This document shows, in pieces, positions 46,440 through 58,430 of a stretch of 64,000 bases of DNA. The stretch is from positions 103,360,826-103,424,825 of the forward strand of contig CM070546.1 of the NCBI GenBank assembly GCA_036346405.1, read 5' to 3'. The notes beneath the pieces were generated by a model, which was not told where the DNA came from, did not search any database, and saw only the letters and a program-made list of their open reading frames with translations. Positions within the stretch are counted from its first letter, which is position 1. Every line of letters begins with the position of its first letter. The position numbers were made by a program, and so were the translations under genes. This DNA is from Phyllostachys edulis (taxonomy: Eukaryota; Streptophyta; Magnoliopsida; Poales; Poaceae).

Positions 46440-49400
46440 CAATCCCTAGTCAACGGTTATCGGTGGACTCTATGGTAAGACTAGCTGGTTACTCCATGAA
46501 CCAGCAGTGCACGTCAAATGTTGAGGCGGAGTTTTTCGAAGGACATGGTGTAGAAGCTGAGCGATTTTCATCTGTGTACAGGACTAATCTCAGACTAAAG
46601 TAAGAAAAAGGGAAAATTGAGGGTGGCCGTACGGTGTGGAACGTTTGTGTGTTAATTTGACGGCTTCAATGCCGTGCGCTGTCTGGGTTGCTGTGCGGCA
46701 TTTAATAAGGAGCCCTGAACACTGAACACTGAGCAGTAGGTTTTGAACGGGAGGAGAGAGCTAGCTGGATGCGTGGTTCAGAGCTTTGGTTGCCGCACCA
46801 CCGCACAGCTTTAATCAGACGGTAGAGATGAATAGAAATTATTTGCCGCTCTCACATCGTTCATCTGCTTCAGCTTCTTTCTTGTTCGCCCTTCTTATTC
46901 ATCTCATGGCAGTGCCATTCTTTTCAGCCTCCTTGCATGTATCGTCGCTCTGTCCGTTGTTTGATTTACAACACCTGTGCGCCTCCTTGCTTGTATCGTC
47001 GCTCCATCATGCACACAGATTAAGCGCACAGGTTGTGAGTAGTGAGATATTGAGACACATTCATACATTCTCCATTCTACTCCTCCTATTTCCTCTCCAA
47101 GACCCCAACTCCATTAGACCATTACTCCTCCCGGGTTTTCCCCTTCCTCCATTTCTCTGGCGCCGCCTCCCACACTCCCACTGGCCTCCGGTCGCCTCTC
47201 TTGGCCCTGCGCCTCTCCCGCCCTCGCCTCTCTTGGCCGCCTCCTAGCTTGGCGCCATCGGCCTCTTGCTCCGGCCCCACGCTTGGCGCCGTGGTGGCTC
47301 GGCCATCAAGCTTCGACCCTACCTCTGCTCGTTACTTTCACAGATTGCCGTGCCTGGGCTGGCCGCCTCGGCCCGGCCAGCCATCTCGGCTCGGCCTCTC
47401 GGTTGCTAGACGGCCGGTCGCAGCTCCATGGTGAGGCGCTTCATCGCTTCACCACCTCAGCCCTTGCTCGCCGCTTCTCCTTGCCGCCACATGGTCATGC
47501 CAGCCACGCATGCCAGAGCCCTAGGTCACCGAGGAAGTGAGTTGTGCTGTGAGTTAGGGATTTGGTAGAATGGGAGTGGAATGGGGAATTGGGGATTGCG
47601 GGGGGTTCCGGGGTTGTCAAATGGGGAATGGCCGATTGGGGAATTAGGGATTTGGCCTTTGGGGAGTGCAAAATGGGCCTAAGACATTGGATTATGCAAA
47701 GAATATAGCCCAAATATCCTTAGTACTTGGCTGCTTGCTTCCTGAGTTCCCTTCTTCGCTGCTGCCTACCTGATGCTCCTTCGGCGCTAGCCGGTGCTTT
47801 CTTCGTTGAAGGGACTAGGCGGAGGACTAATCTGATGGTGGGTTTCCAGGGGCGCGGCGGATGGAACCGGTGCGCACGCCCCTGCGCGCATCGGTGTTTC
47901 CTCCGCCCCTGCTTATCCCAGCTTATCCCAGGGAGCTATTTCACGGAGAAGAACGCATATATGACTTTCGATATTTCTGTTTCTCTAAGCTCATAGTATC
48001 TGCATCGACCAAATTTCCCCTTGCTTTATTTCTTTAGGTTTTGCATTCCCCCTGTTGTCCCTGCTGATGATGCCCGACATAATAGGAAAAAACGTCGACG
48101 TCAGATGGTTCAATCAGGTGCTTGGTTCGGTTTCTTTATTGCAACTTTGTTATTAGTTGACTCCTTGTTTAGGGTTATATTTGCTTTTCTTTACAGGTTG
48201 TTTAACCACTTTTATAATGATGTTTAGCTGACTTATTTTAGTATCACTGGAAAAAAAGGGAAGCTCTGCATATTTGAAAAACTGCTATACTCATCTATTA
48301 AAAAATAGATCAAAACACACCAACAGTTTTTAAGCTTTCCATACTGATGGTTATGTTATTCAGTTCTATACAATCTGCTACTTTATACTAACCCACTGTA
48401 AATTATGCTTTCGTAACAGGAACTAAAGCTTGCCAATTATAGACTTTATCTGTTAAAATCTGACATACAATCATCTCTTAAAAAATATGCTTCTACAAAA
48501 GCTTCCCTTGCACGATCTTTAACTGTATATGGTATGAAGTTCAACTATACATACTGCTATATAATTTGTACAATGAGCACTATTAACAATCATTCATCCC
48601 AAGGCGTTGCTTATAGCGTAATAACAAACCATCAGTATATCCTATAAGCAGACTTTACCACAAACTTTGTAACGGCATCATTCACTTAGACAATTGTAGT
48701 ATCCATGTACTGTAAATAGACAATATGTTTACATATTATTGCTACCCAAGAGTTTATATTGTTCCGTAGCTATCTTGTAACGATGTTGTCATCTAATTTG
48801 AAAAAATATATCTTTCTAACATACTGCTGGCCTTGTGGATAGCACTTTCTTACATACCGTCACTGCTTTACAGACCACAGAGCCCACTGTCTAATGACTT
48901 ACCACCCTACGTGGATACAACAGAAAAAAAGGCTTACCAGTAAAGAGAAAAAATAAATAAAGGTATATAGTATTGAGCATTACATTGAAACAAACTCATA
49001 TTTTTCCAGTGTAAAAAATTAGTTGCCCCATCTATACGTACGGTTTTCGTACTACTTGATGTTCTATTTTCCTAACAGGTCATCGTATGGAGCATGTGTT
49101 TTGTTCGTGTTTTGCTTGGCGCATACACGCTTTTGTTGCAGTCTACATCATCATATGAGACGTGTTTTGCTTGTCGCCTACACGCGCTTATGTAATAGAC
49201 AGCACACCGTGTAGAACGGCAGCTGTAATCAACAAAGCATATAGTTTTCTTTGCTCAGTATTATATCATCTTAGTATGTATATTTCCTATCCTATGGACT
49301 CAAGAACGACATCAACATGTTGTCCTTTTTAAACCTTCGGCAAACAATACTTAAGTATGCTCAGTTTAATATATAGCGTTAGCTCTACCTACTTTTGTAT

Positions 49401-49979
49401 ATTTTTTTTATACAGCTATCACACTCTCTTATATTGTATCAGGTTTGCTGTAGTTGTGCAAATTACCAATTGTCCTTACCTTTTGACTTATCATTGCATT
49501 GGTTATGCATTCTGTCCGCATCAATTTTTTGACCATTCTGCTATCTGCCCTATAGCAGGTTTCAAAACCTAACGAAAAAAATGATGAGTGACAACAGATT
49601 ATAAACATAAATACTCTACTTGTTGTAATTAACATAACCATAGCTGTGTTATATAATCATATCTATCGCCTGTATCTCTATGTCTTCTATCACTAACGAC
49701 TCCATAGTACCAATCATAGTTGTTCAGCTTTGATTCCGCGCGCGCCAAGCGCATGCAAGGGTATATAGTTAATATCCACTGGGGCGGCAAGAGATAATGT
49801 GTGCAATAATAAGGCTATGTTAGAACACCACACATTCCAAACGGGGCAAGGAAATTCTGCCGGGGTTTCTAATCTATATGGTGGAATTCCTGCGTTCCAA
49901 TCTATGACATTGGTTCCAAATGGGGCTAGGAGATTCTAACGGGGTTTCTATGAAAGGGATCCTCAGTATTGAGGATTTA
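46440..49979. other. R-gene upstream region and unassigned TE-like DNA
   Basis: The first few hundred bases should contain the promoter of the minus-strand R gene. From 47050 to 47560 the sequence is pyrimidine- and GC-rich. From 48000 to 49700 it is AT-rich, with short ORFs such as PPVVPADDARHNRKKRRRQM near 48050 that I cannot assign. Near 49735 the GC-rich palindrome-like cgcgcgcgccaagcgc followed by atagtt resembles a decayed Helitron 3' end, but no matching 5' TC end was fixed. No gene is supported. Confidence 0.4.
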
Positions 49980-52900
49980 GGCCATGTTTGGTACAGAGCT
50001 TCTCCTCCCAGCTTCTCGTTCGAATTTGGTAGAGTTGTACCAAACACCCAGCTTCCCAAACCAACCGATTCTGATTCTCTCGAGGAGTTGTCTCAAAAAT
50101 GAACTAGCGAGGAGAAGCAGCATTTTCTTGTATTCTCGTGAGAATCCAACTTGATAGAGCACAAATACCCATTGAAGTTCTAATTATTTACCGAGCACCA
50201 CCGGCGGGCTCCTATGAAGGTAGAGCTCTAGATCTAGCCGTCCCCCTTGCCCTCCCTACTCCTCCCTTCGTCGCCTTCTTGTTCGTCGGCCGCCATCAAT
50301 TATCTCTGTCAATGTATTCTCAAATGATTTGTTTCATGCATTTGTGAATGCTTTTTTTTCATGCATATGTGAATGATCTGTGAAGCTAATGTACAGAAGT
50401 TGGTCTGCCATCAGTACTTCCCCAGTAATTGTAACTACTAATTGTATTGGCATGACGGGCATAATTTGCTGAGAATTGATTTGTTTTCGGGCTCAATTTG
50501 ATATTGTCATATATATTCAGTTCATACAAGTGGATATCAATGAGTCATGGTGGAAGGGTTTTATTGGTTCGATACTACTGCCAGCATTGATTTTAATCCT
50601 CATAGTCTTGCTGCTCTTGTTGATGTTCCACACCCTCCACGCACCAAGCACTGTCATGATTGTGATAAGTGTGTTCTCCAAATCGATCATCACTAGTATT
50701 GATGTAGTGGGAACTGGCAGGACTCTTCTTGTTGCCAATCAATTCCTTAAACCTATACCTCCTATCCAACATAATCCAGATGTCTGGTGCTTATTATCAT
50801 GCTAATGTTTTGACCATAATGATATTCTGCAATGAGTACTCTATTTTGGTTGATGGGCTATGGGCTAGGAAGTAAAAGATGCTTGCTCTCATGTTGGTTG
50901 GTTGATTCTATTGATTACTTGAAATTGCAATTGGAGCAAACAAGGTTTGCTTGATAGTAATTTTGCCTCTTTTTTCCACATGGCCCCCACTTGTGCAGAA
51001 GCTCAGATGCTCCCCTGGTGCTTGTTGCCTTTTATTCTGAAAAATGATGTGCATCATGCATGCTTTTCCTATTTCTTTTTTTTTAGTTTTGTCATTGATC
51101 CATGCTATTGCTAGATCTGAATGTTTTGATATTTGGTTGAACTAGGACTAATCTGGCACAGAGGATCTTCCATCATTTTGTTGTAGATCAACAATAGTCT
51201 TTACATTCTTTACATCATCTATAATTCTGTATAGTCTATTTGTCTATACAATTGAAGATGCCTCTTGGTGCCTATCTGTCTCTGCTGCTAATATTATGAA
51301 CTCACCTTTTTGAAATAGGACTGGAGGGGAGTGTCCTACTGTATAGGACATTATGATTTTGTAAACTATTTTGAGGAAAAAACATACATACCACAACAAC
51401 ATATGCCCCCATGTCTTTCTGCAACCTTCTCAGTAGTAAAATAGATGAACAGATCCCTGTATTTCTTGTTGTTGATGTCAATTTGTTAAACAAAATTTGT
51501 GGGCCAAATATGCAGATGGCTGATAACGCTGATCTTTTGGTGAGTACATATGATTTGAAATCAACTATGCATACAAGTTCAATTGAAGCACTAGCTCTTT
51601 TTCTATACATATGTGGTGGCTGTGAATCTAACCGAAGAGCACAAAATCGATTCAAGCATTCTGGTGAGACAATTAGTAAGAAGTTTGATGAGGTTTTGCA
51701 GTGTGTGGTCAGAATGTCTAAAGATTTTGTGAGGCCAAAGCATCCAAACTTCTCTACGATTCACAATAGAATTAGAAATGATCGAAGGATGTGGCCACAT
51801 TTCAAAGACTATATTGGAGCTATCGATGGTACACACATTCTTGCAACTGTTGCTCTAGAAGATCTTATTAGATATATTGGTAGATCAGGAAGTGCAACAC
51901 AAAATGTCATGGCGGTATGTGATTTTGACATGCGCTTCACATACGCATCTATTGGACAACCAGGAGCTATGCACGATACTAGCATGCTTTATCATGTATT
52001 GGATGTAGACAGGGAAGTCTTTCCACATCCTCCACAGGGTAATATTCTTTGTTTGGTATTATTTACAAAATTATTTACTTGTAATGTTCAAGCATTGGAT
52101 GTTGATATACATGAATTTTTCATCTTATGTTGCAGATAAATATTATCTTGTCGATGCCGGTTATTCGAACAGGCCTGTGTACTTAATGCCATACAAGGGT
52201 CAAAGGTATCATGTTCCAGAATTTCAGAGAGGTGTTGCTCCTAATGATGAGAAAGAGAAATTCAACCATTTGCACTCGAGTGTTCGCAACGTAATTGAGA
52301 GGTCCTTTGGTGTATGGAAGATGAAATGGAGAATTCTTCTTAAGATGCTGAGCTTTCCCATGTCCAAGCAAAAGATGATTGTTGCAGCAACCATGGGAAT
52401 CCACAACTTCATACGTGAACATGCTTCGCCGGACATGCATTTTCGTAGGTTCGATCGGGATCCTAATTATGTGCCCACAATACCATCAAGATATGTCAAA
52501 TATGTCATTTCTCAGGATGCATCAGATGCGTCAACGTCGTAAACAAGTGCTACATCCATAGATAATTTTCGTGATGACCTTACAAGTGCAATTGCTCATT
52601 CAGGATGATGGACACACTACTTGTGAATTTTTGTGGTCTTTTGTTATGACTCATTTATCATTTCAATACTTGTACGTAATATCATTTAATTATCATTTGA
52701 ATACTTATACGATATGAATGCGATATCTCCAGCTTCATCTATCGCAGCGAGAATAGTACAAAATTTGCTCACACACAGTTGTAATCCATCATGAAGTGTA
52801 AATGCAATATAACATGTCATTGTGTATATATACAACGTATATACATTCACATGGTCTAAACAAATTTAGGGGAAATTTTTTTATAATTTGTGTACAAATA

Positions 52901-53093
52901 CATAGGAGAAAGACACAAATACAATTGAATTATTACAACCAGGAGTAACATGGTCTATTTGCCTCTAATCCCCCTTATATGATTTTTGGAGCCAACCTAC
53001 CAGCCAAATAATTTTAACAGACAGCTCCAGATTCTTAGAAAATCAAGAGCAGAATCTGAAAAATGAAAATCTAAAGTTCTACCAAACAGAATC
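49980..53093 (+). mobile_element. PIF/Harbinger element with transposase gene
   Basis: The target-site duplication TTA lies at 49977-49979 and 53094-53096. The ends are imperfect inverted repeats: GGCCATGTTTGGTACAGAGC on the left and the complement GATTCTGTTTGGTAGAAC on the right. The interior contains a two-exon DDE transposase with an open frame. The separate Myb-like ORF that autonomous PIF/Harbinger elements usually carry was not found (50200-51400 holds nothing recognisable), so the element may depend on another copy. Confidence 0.8.
51411..52542 (+). CDS. PIF/Harbinger transposase (HARBI1-like, DDE_Tnp_4), two exons, open
   Basis: Exon 1 is 51411-52038 and exon 2 is 52136-52542, joined through GTAATATT and TTGCAG. 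Together they give 344 residues with no internal stop. The N-terminal helix region (SSIEALALFLYICGG, RFKHSGETISKKFDEVL) is typical. The catalytic Asp residues are in GAIDGTH (about residue 139) and GAMHDTSML (about 189). The Glu is in RNVIERSFGVWK, in exon 2. The region DKYYLVDAGYSNRPVYLMPY is well conserved. It acts in the nucleus, cutting element TIRs and inserting at TTA/TAA. Upstream coding could extend further, since family members are often somewhat longer. The ORF may be active or only recently silenced. Confidence 0.85.
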
Positions 53094-53286
53094 TTATAGT
53101 GCACATAGTACCTCTTACAGTGTCTTCGCTACAATAAAATCGTTACAGTATAGATCTTTTTCTACGTGGTGGACATCTACCAGATAGCTATTAGTATCAG
53201 CTCATAAACCGTCCATAAAATAAAAACTGCCCACGCATATCCTCTCTGCGCAAAACCTCACCTTGATGTGAAAAGAATGTCTAATA

Positions 53287-53534
53287 CTTCCTCTATTCTT
53301 TTTTTACATGAGTTCCTAAAATCCATGTGATCAAACTTTCTAACATTTGATCACCAATAGATTTAAAACTATCTAAATTGACTACATAAAAATTATATCA
53401 TTAAATTTGTCGTTAAAAATACTATCATAATTTTATAATTTTATTACTACATCTTAATGTAAAGTTTTAAAAAGTAACGATCAAAGACGCATCTTGAAGA
53501 CCGTAAAAAGTCAAGTAAAAAAGAACGGAGAGAG
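53287..53534. mobile_element. Stowaway-like MITE
   Basis: The left end cttcctctattctttttttac pairs with the right end gtaaaaaagaacggagagag. TA dinucleotides lie at 53285-53286 and 53535-53536. Its size (248 bp), AT-rich interior and CTCCCTCCGTTC-type ends are those of grass Stowaway MITEs. Confidence 0.8.
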
Positions 53535-53536
53535 TA

Positions 53537-54158
53537 GCATTGTAGCAAGCACCAGCCATGAATGAGTTGCACTGCCAAGCGTAAATTGAACATCCTCTAG
53601 CACAACAATAGCAAGCGGGGACAGGGGAGCAGTTTCGGCACTCTCTAAAACGGCCATCACGGAGATTAATTACTCTGCAGGGAGTGCCATGCAAGACTAA
53701 GCACACCAATACCACATGGAAGAATGGATGGAAATTTGCTGGGGAAGGGCCCCATTAGCCGTTGATTCCCCCTGGATCAGCCGAATCAACAGTTGATGAG
53801 GTCCCCATCGCATTTTCTTCCTGGAAGGATGATGCAAGTGGAAGAATACACAACGCAGCGGCCAGCAATTACACCACACAACACAAGCTCAACAGCAATG
53901 CTACATGGAAACTGGACTATAAATGCGCCAGCAACCAACTTATACCACCCCACGAACAATATACTGCTTATTATTCCTCGACAGAAGAAAAAAAAAGTCA
54001 CAAACAAATCAATCCTCACCACGGAATTCAGACAGAGAAGGAGAAAACATTATTATCCCCGCCAGATGAATTAATACTGCGAGATCTACACAACCACACA
54101 CCACATGACAAACCTTTGTCATGAGGCATAACAGCAGTAAAGGCCATGGTCAAGCTAA
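53537..54158. other. 3' flank of the Pur-alpha gene
   Basis: No ORF or TE terminus is recognised. The part next to 54158 is expected to hold the 3' UTR of the minus-strand Pur-alpha gene. Confidence 0.4.
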
Positions 54159-54889
54159 TCATCTCTGACTGGGCTCGACAGTGCGCACGTTCGCGCCCGT
54201 CATTCCTTCCAGCCTATCCTTCATTATATCTACAAAGTGCCCAACCATTTCATGGAACTGCTTCAAACCAGAAAGCGGCAAGATTATTGACGAGCGATCA
54301 GCTCCAGCCACCTGCAAATTTACAAGCAGTAAGAACGAGCCCTTACTCAGATTAGGGGGCAGAGCTATCAGTATCACAAGTTATGCACAAGAATAGGATA
54401 CCTCAGAAATCCTCAAATAATGCCCCCTGTTGTTGCTGCCCAGGTCAAAGAAGAACCTCTTCTGATCTGCCCTTATCACCTTAGACATGCCCATCCCAGT
54501 AATTTCTTCCTGAGGAGGCAGATCAACCAAGCGTTCAACATCTACCTCTGGTCCAGAAGCAGATTGGCTGCCATGTCCAGCTATAAATCCAGCACCCACA
54601 TCATCAGAAAGGCCAGGAAGATGCTCTGGAGGTTCCATGTGTTGCTGACCAATACAATGTAAGAATAATTTAACAATGATGTCATTTGAGTCTAGAGACT
54701 CCATAAATACGTCAAAAACTGCTAATGTTGTTGTACCTGATTTGCGTGATTTGGTATAACATAGAGCCGGGAAGCTTCATTATTTATTTCCAACAGTACA
54801 TTCCTGAATGCTTCCCAACCTTCTTCGCCAGAGCTACCAGCAGGAACAATTATTGTACTACGGTTTCTGTTGACCGATGCCTCTGAAAC
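54159..54889 (-). CDS. PURA: Transcription factor Pur-alpha, last three exons (partial gene)
   Basis: Exons 54889-54737 (VSEASVNRNRSTIIVPAG to VIPNHANQ), 54644-54402 (QHMEPPEHLPGLSDDVGAGF to HYLRISE) and 54311-54159 (VAGADRSSIILPLSGLKQFH to VRTVEPSQR) have GT-AG borders and are all in phase 0, 182 residues in total. They cover the C-terminal half of the second PUR repeat and the whole third repeat (KRFFFDLGSNNRGHYLRISE). Plant Pur-alpha proteins are about 300 residues and bind purine-rich single-stranded DNA and RNA, including telomeric-box promoters of translation genes. The roughly 115 N-terminal residues (first PUR repeat and start of the second) are not found up to the right edge. Either the gene has an intron longer than 9 kb full of TEs, or it is truncated. 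Confidence 0.9.
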
Positions 54890-55604
54890 CTGAAGAGAAT
54901 TTTGTGTCAGCAGGAAAATATTAGTTATTATGACAAGACAAATATTTACACTATATACAGTTACAGACAGAAAAGTGCATAATGTAGGTTGATCAAGGTG
55001 TCAAGAAAATATAATTAATTGACAAAATAGCAACAATAATAAACAGTACTTCACCCACCAATCTACGATCTTGTGTGGTTTCTATCCACATAATATCCAC
55101 TTTACAACTTGACAAACGACAAAATTGGAAAGTGTAATCATAACCGCAATGGGTTTATATTAAAGGGAGCTGGAGATGTGACATATTTGAAATAATCCCG
55201 CCTTGGGTATATTGGGAATAGTATCGGAGTGCATTCCCAATTGGGTATCGGTGCATAATGAAGTGATATAACAAAACAGCAGGCAACATATTCACTTTAC
55301 ATGTAATCTGTAATCACAATACGTAAGAAAAACATATGAACCAAACACCACCAATAAGTCCCTAACTCCTAACCCCAAAAAAAATGTGCAAGTTAAGATG
55401 ATTAGGTGAATCAAAATAACAACAACCTAAACAACCCCAAAAGGCCACAGAAGGAAGACCAAAGACACATCTAAATATCTAATCTGTCATATTGATAAAA
55501 AAAAGATATAGATATGTAAGACAGGTATGTGCAGGAAAATTAATTTGGTATGGATGAAAACAAGAAACATGGCACAAAAAAACTACTCTCTGGCTTCCAA
55601 CTAA
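54890..55604. other. Putative Pur-alpha intron start; no feature seen
   Basis: AT-rich DNA just upstream of the Pur-alpha exon acceptor (ttctcttcag). I see no preceding coding exon in it. Confidence 0.45.
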
Positions 55605-56483
55605 GGGCCTATTAGGCATGGCTCCTACTCCTAGCTTCTTACTTAAGAGTAGGTGAAGCCATGCCAGAAATGATAACTCCACAAAATTTTCGGAGTTAGA
55701 GCAACCGGGAACGGAGGAGCCCCTAGTACAATTTTCGGGAACGGGTGGAACCTTGCTCCAACTGGAGAGCTACGGACCAACAAAGCGAAATGCCCTTAGG
55801 AGTTGAGAGAAATTAGCCGCAAAATGCCCCCACTACACCCCTGCGCACCCCCTTCCTAGATCCCCTTGCACACGTTTCTCCCAATCCCCAAATCCCATCC
55901 CAGAGAAAACCCTAGAGAGACGAGGAGAGGCGACAGCTCCCTCCCCGACGGCAGACTTCTTCCTCCCCGACGTCCTCGTCCTCTCTCCGTCCTCCGCAAC
56001 CTCTTCTCCGTCCTCGGTGTCCTCGTCCTCTCCCCGGCCTCGGCGTCCCCAACGTCCTCTCCCCAGCGCATACGGCTTCTTCCCCGGCCCCGGCATCCCC
56101 CGCGTCCTCGTCCTCTTCCTAGCGCACGTGACTTCTTCCCCGACCTCAATGTCCCCGATGTACTTGTCCTCTCCCCGACGCACGCGACTTCTTCCCCGAC
56201 CTCAGCATCCCTAGCATCCTCGTCCTCTCCCGAGCGCACGCGGCTTCTTCCCCAGCCTCGACGTCTCCCTCCCACGCCGATTTCCTCCCCTCGACGGCCT
56301 CATCCCACAGCGAAAAAGTCAGTTCCCATGGGGATTTGCCTCTACCCCCCTTCGTTTCTTGGCAAATCTGTCAGTGTGCTTATGGATGTGTCTTTGATAT
56401 TTGTTGATCTGTGATGTTGGAGGTACATATTGGTGGTTGAAATTATTGGATGTTGATTCATATGAGCCATATGCTTGCAGTGC

Positions 56484-57315
56484 TGATGCAGGACATCAAG
56501 TCCAAATCGAGCCTTCAATCAACTAGACCAAGAAATAGCTTATCAAGCAAGAAGATATACTTGTGCATGCTTAAAAGCGGGAATTAAATGGATGGAGATA
56601 CTTATTAAGACCTTTCACACTGATGATGTCTCATAATGATGTCTTATAATGTATGGATAATCATTACATATACATGGGGTGGTTTATAGACTTTCAGAGT
56701 CTAAAGAAAATATAGATTTTGCTATTACTAGTTTAGACACTTTAGAATTAGAAACCAATTTGTGTTTTGCTTCTACTATTTTATATTTCTAGAATACTTA
56801 GTTATTAAGAATGACGATGTCATTCATGATATCATCATATAGATTAGTTGGCAATGAGTTGTCAAGCATGAGTTGCATATGTAATGTTAAGTAGATGTAG
56901 TTGAGTTGTCATCTAGTTGTTTAATAGTTGTATGTGAGTTATATGAGACATGACAGCCTATAAATAGAGGCAAAGCCCTCTAGTTTTGTAACTCGGTTCA
57001 TGTACTCAACATACCCATCAATAGAACATGTTGTTCTTGCCTTAGAGCTTGGATTAGATCTTGTATCCTAAGGGCTTTGGATTAAGCTCTTGCCTTCCGT
57101 GGATTCGGATTGCCGCCTTTTGGCCTATCTTCGTCTCTAGAACGATATCTAGCTCAACACGTTGAAGTTGTTCCTTCAACACTTTGTGTTGTTTCTATCC
57201 ATCAATACGTTGGAGAGGTTCCTCCAATACCTGGGTTGCATCGGTTTGGTATCAGAGCTCGCTGTCTATTTTGTAGCAACAAAGTGTTGTTCCTCCACAA
57301 CCTTGTGCTGCTTCA
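56484..57315 (+). mobile_element. Solo LTR or small LTR element inside the second Harbinger
   Basis: It starts TGATGCAGG, ends GCTGCTTCA and is flanked by AGTGC (56479-56483 and 57316-57320). It contains a TATA box (tataaatagagg near 56960) and, about 65 bp before its end, tttggtatcagagct, which looks like a Met-tRNA primer-binding site. The site's position suggests more than a plain solo LTR, but a second LTR was not identified. Confidence 0.65.
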
Positions 57316-57600
57316 AGTGCATTTTTCATCTGTTGGATCTTGATGCTGAGAATGGCTCTGATCTTTAGCTGATGAACTAGGGATTCACAGTATTTGGATA
57401 TGTGTTGTAGTGCATTCTTCATTTGTTGATCTGCATTGTTGGAGGTACAAATTGGTGGTAGAAATTACCAGATGTTGATTCATATGATCCATATGCTTGC
57501 AGTGCATTCTTCATCTGTTGGATCTTGATGCTGAGAATAGATCTGATCTTTAATTGTCATATTTATTCTCTGAAATTTAGCTGCTGAACTAGGGATTACA
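57316..57600. repeat. Tandem duplication of a ~190-bp segment in the second Harbinger
   Basis: The series ttggaggtaca.attggtgg, gatgttgattcatatga, ccatatgcttgcagtgc, cttcatctgttggatcttga and tgctgagaat occurs once split by the LTR (56410-56483 plus 57316-57360) and once intact (57430-57545). Confidence 0.75.
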
Positions 57601-57639
57601 TTCAGAATCTAGCTTGACATCCAGAATCTATCATGACAT

Positions 57640-57842
57640 CCAGTAGGGTAATTCATGACATTCCTAACTATGTCCCTACCATTTCTTATAGATACCAAAG
57701 ATATGCAATTTCTCAAGGTGCTTTTGATGGGTCAACGTCACAATCGCATGATCGGTATATGAATACATTTCGGGATGATGAGCTTGCACTAGCATTGCTA
57801 CTCCTGGTGACTTGGGGTAGTATGAAAGTGATTTACCAATGA
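57640..57842 (+). pseudogene. C-terminal remnant of a Harbinger transposase
   Basis: IPNYVPTISYRYQRYAISQG and the following AFDGSTS match the tail of the intact transposase (DPNYVPTIPSRYVKYVISQD, then ASDASTS). They are followed by QSHDRYMNTFRDDELALA. The catalytic part is missing. Confidence 0.8.
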
Positions 57843-58430
57843 TAATGTGACCTCTCATTGCTTGGTGAATTAGAACCTTTATTATGAACTTCATATGTTT
57901 ATGTATGTTTATTTAATTTTTTCCAAGTAAAAAATTCGAATTCAAATGTGTACGAAAAAGATGGCACAACATGGCCAAAAAATTGTAAAAATAAAAGCAC
58001 AGCATGACTAAAATCAACTTATTAAACTGTTATAAGTTAAACAATACGAAAAAAATATTACAAGTCATAAAACAAGGGTAGTGTAGTCTTTTTGCAAAGA
58101 TCCTTCTCATTCCTAGAGCTAAGGCCAACTTTCTAACCAAACACCTCCTCAAACTACAAAAACTTCTCGTAGGAATGGATCCAAGAATGAAACTAGAGAT
58201 GGAGCTATAAAAACTTGGAGCAGAGCCATACCAAACAGGCGCTAAGTTACAATAGTTTCAATCTACACTACAGTACAGGATCTTTGCCTATACAGACAGC
58301 ATCATGTAGACATGTACAGGATATGCACCTCATCCACATGATATTTTGTGACACAAAATGGACATGAGACCTACTATACTCTTTATTGTATTAAAAAATT
58401 AATGTCATGGCAGAGAATCATAACTACGCT

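Larger units (their letters stand above)
55605..58242 (+). mobile_element. Second PIF/Harbinger element, degenerate
   Basis: TAA lies at 55602-55604 and 58243-58245. Left end GGGCCTATTAGGCATGGCTC pairs with the complement of the right end, GCGCCTGTTTGGTATGGCTC. A GC-rich pyrimidine block (55800-56330) occupies the 5' part. Near the 3' end are remains of the transposase C-terminus. An 832-bp LTR insertion sits inside. It is not autonomous. Confidence 0.75.

Noticed and set aside
45293..46603. ORFs antisense to the NBS-LRR gene (up to 201 residues)
   Set aside because: These are shadows of the strongly coding opposite strand.
47201..47540. Pro/Ala/Leu-rich ORFs upstream of the R gene
   Set aside because: GC- and pyrimidine-rich DNA with several open frames and no family match recognised.
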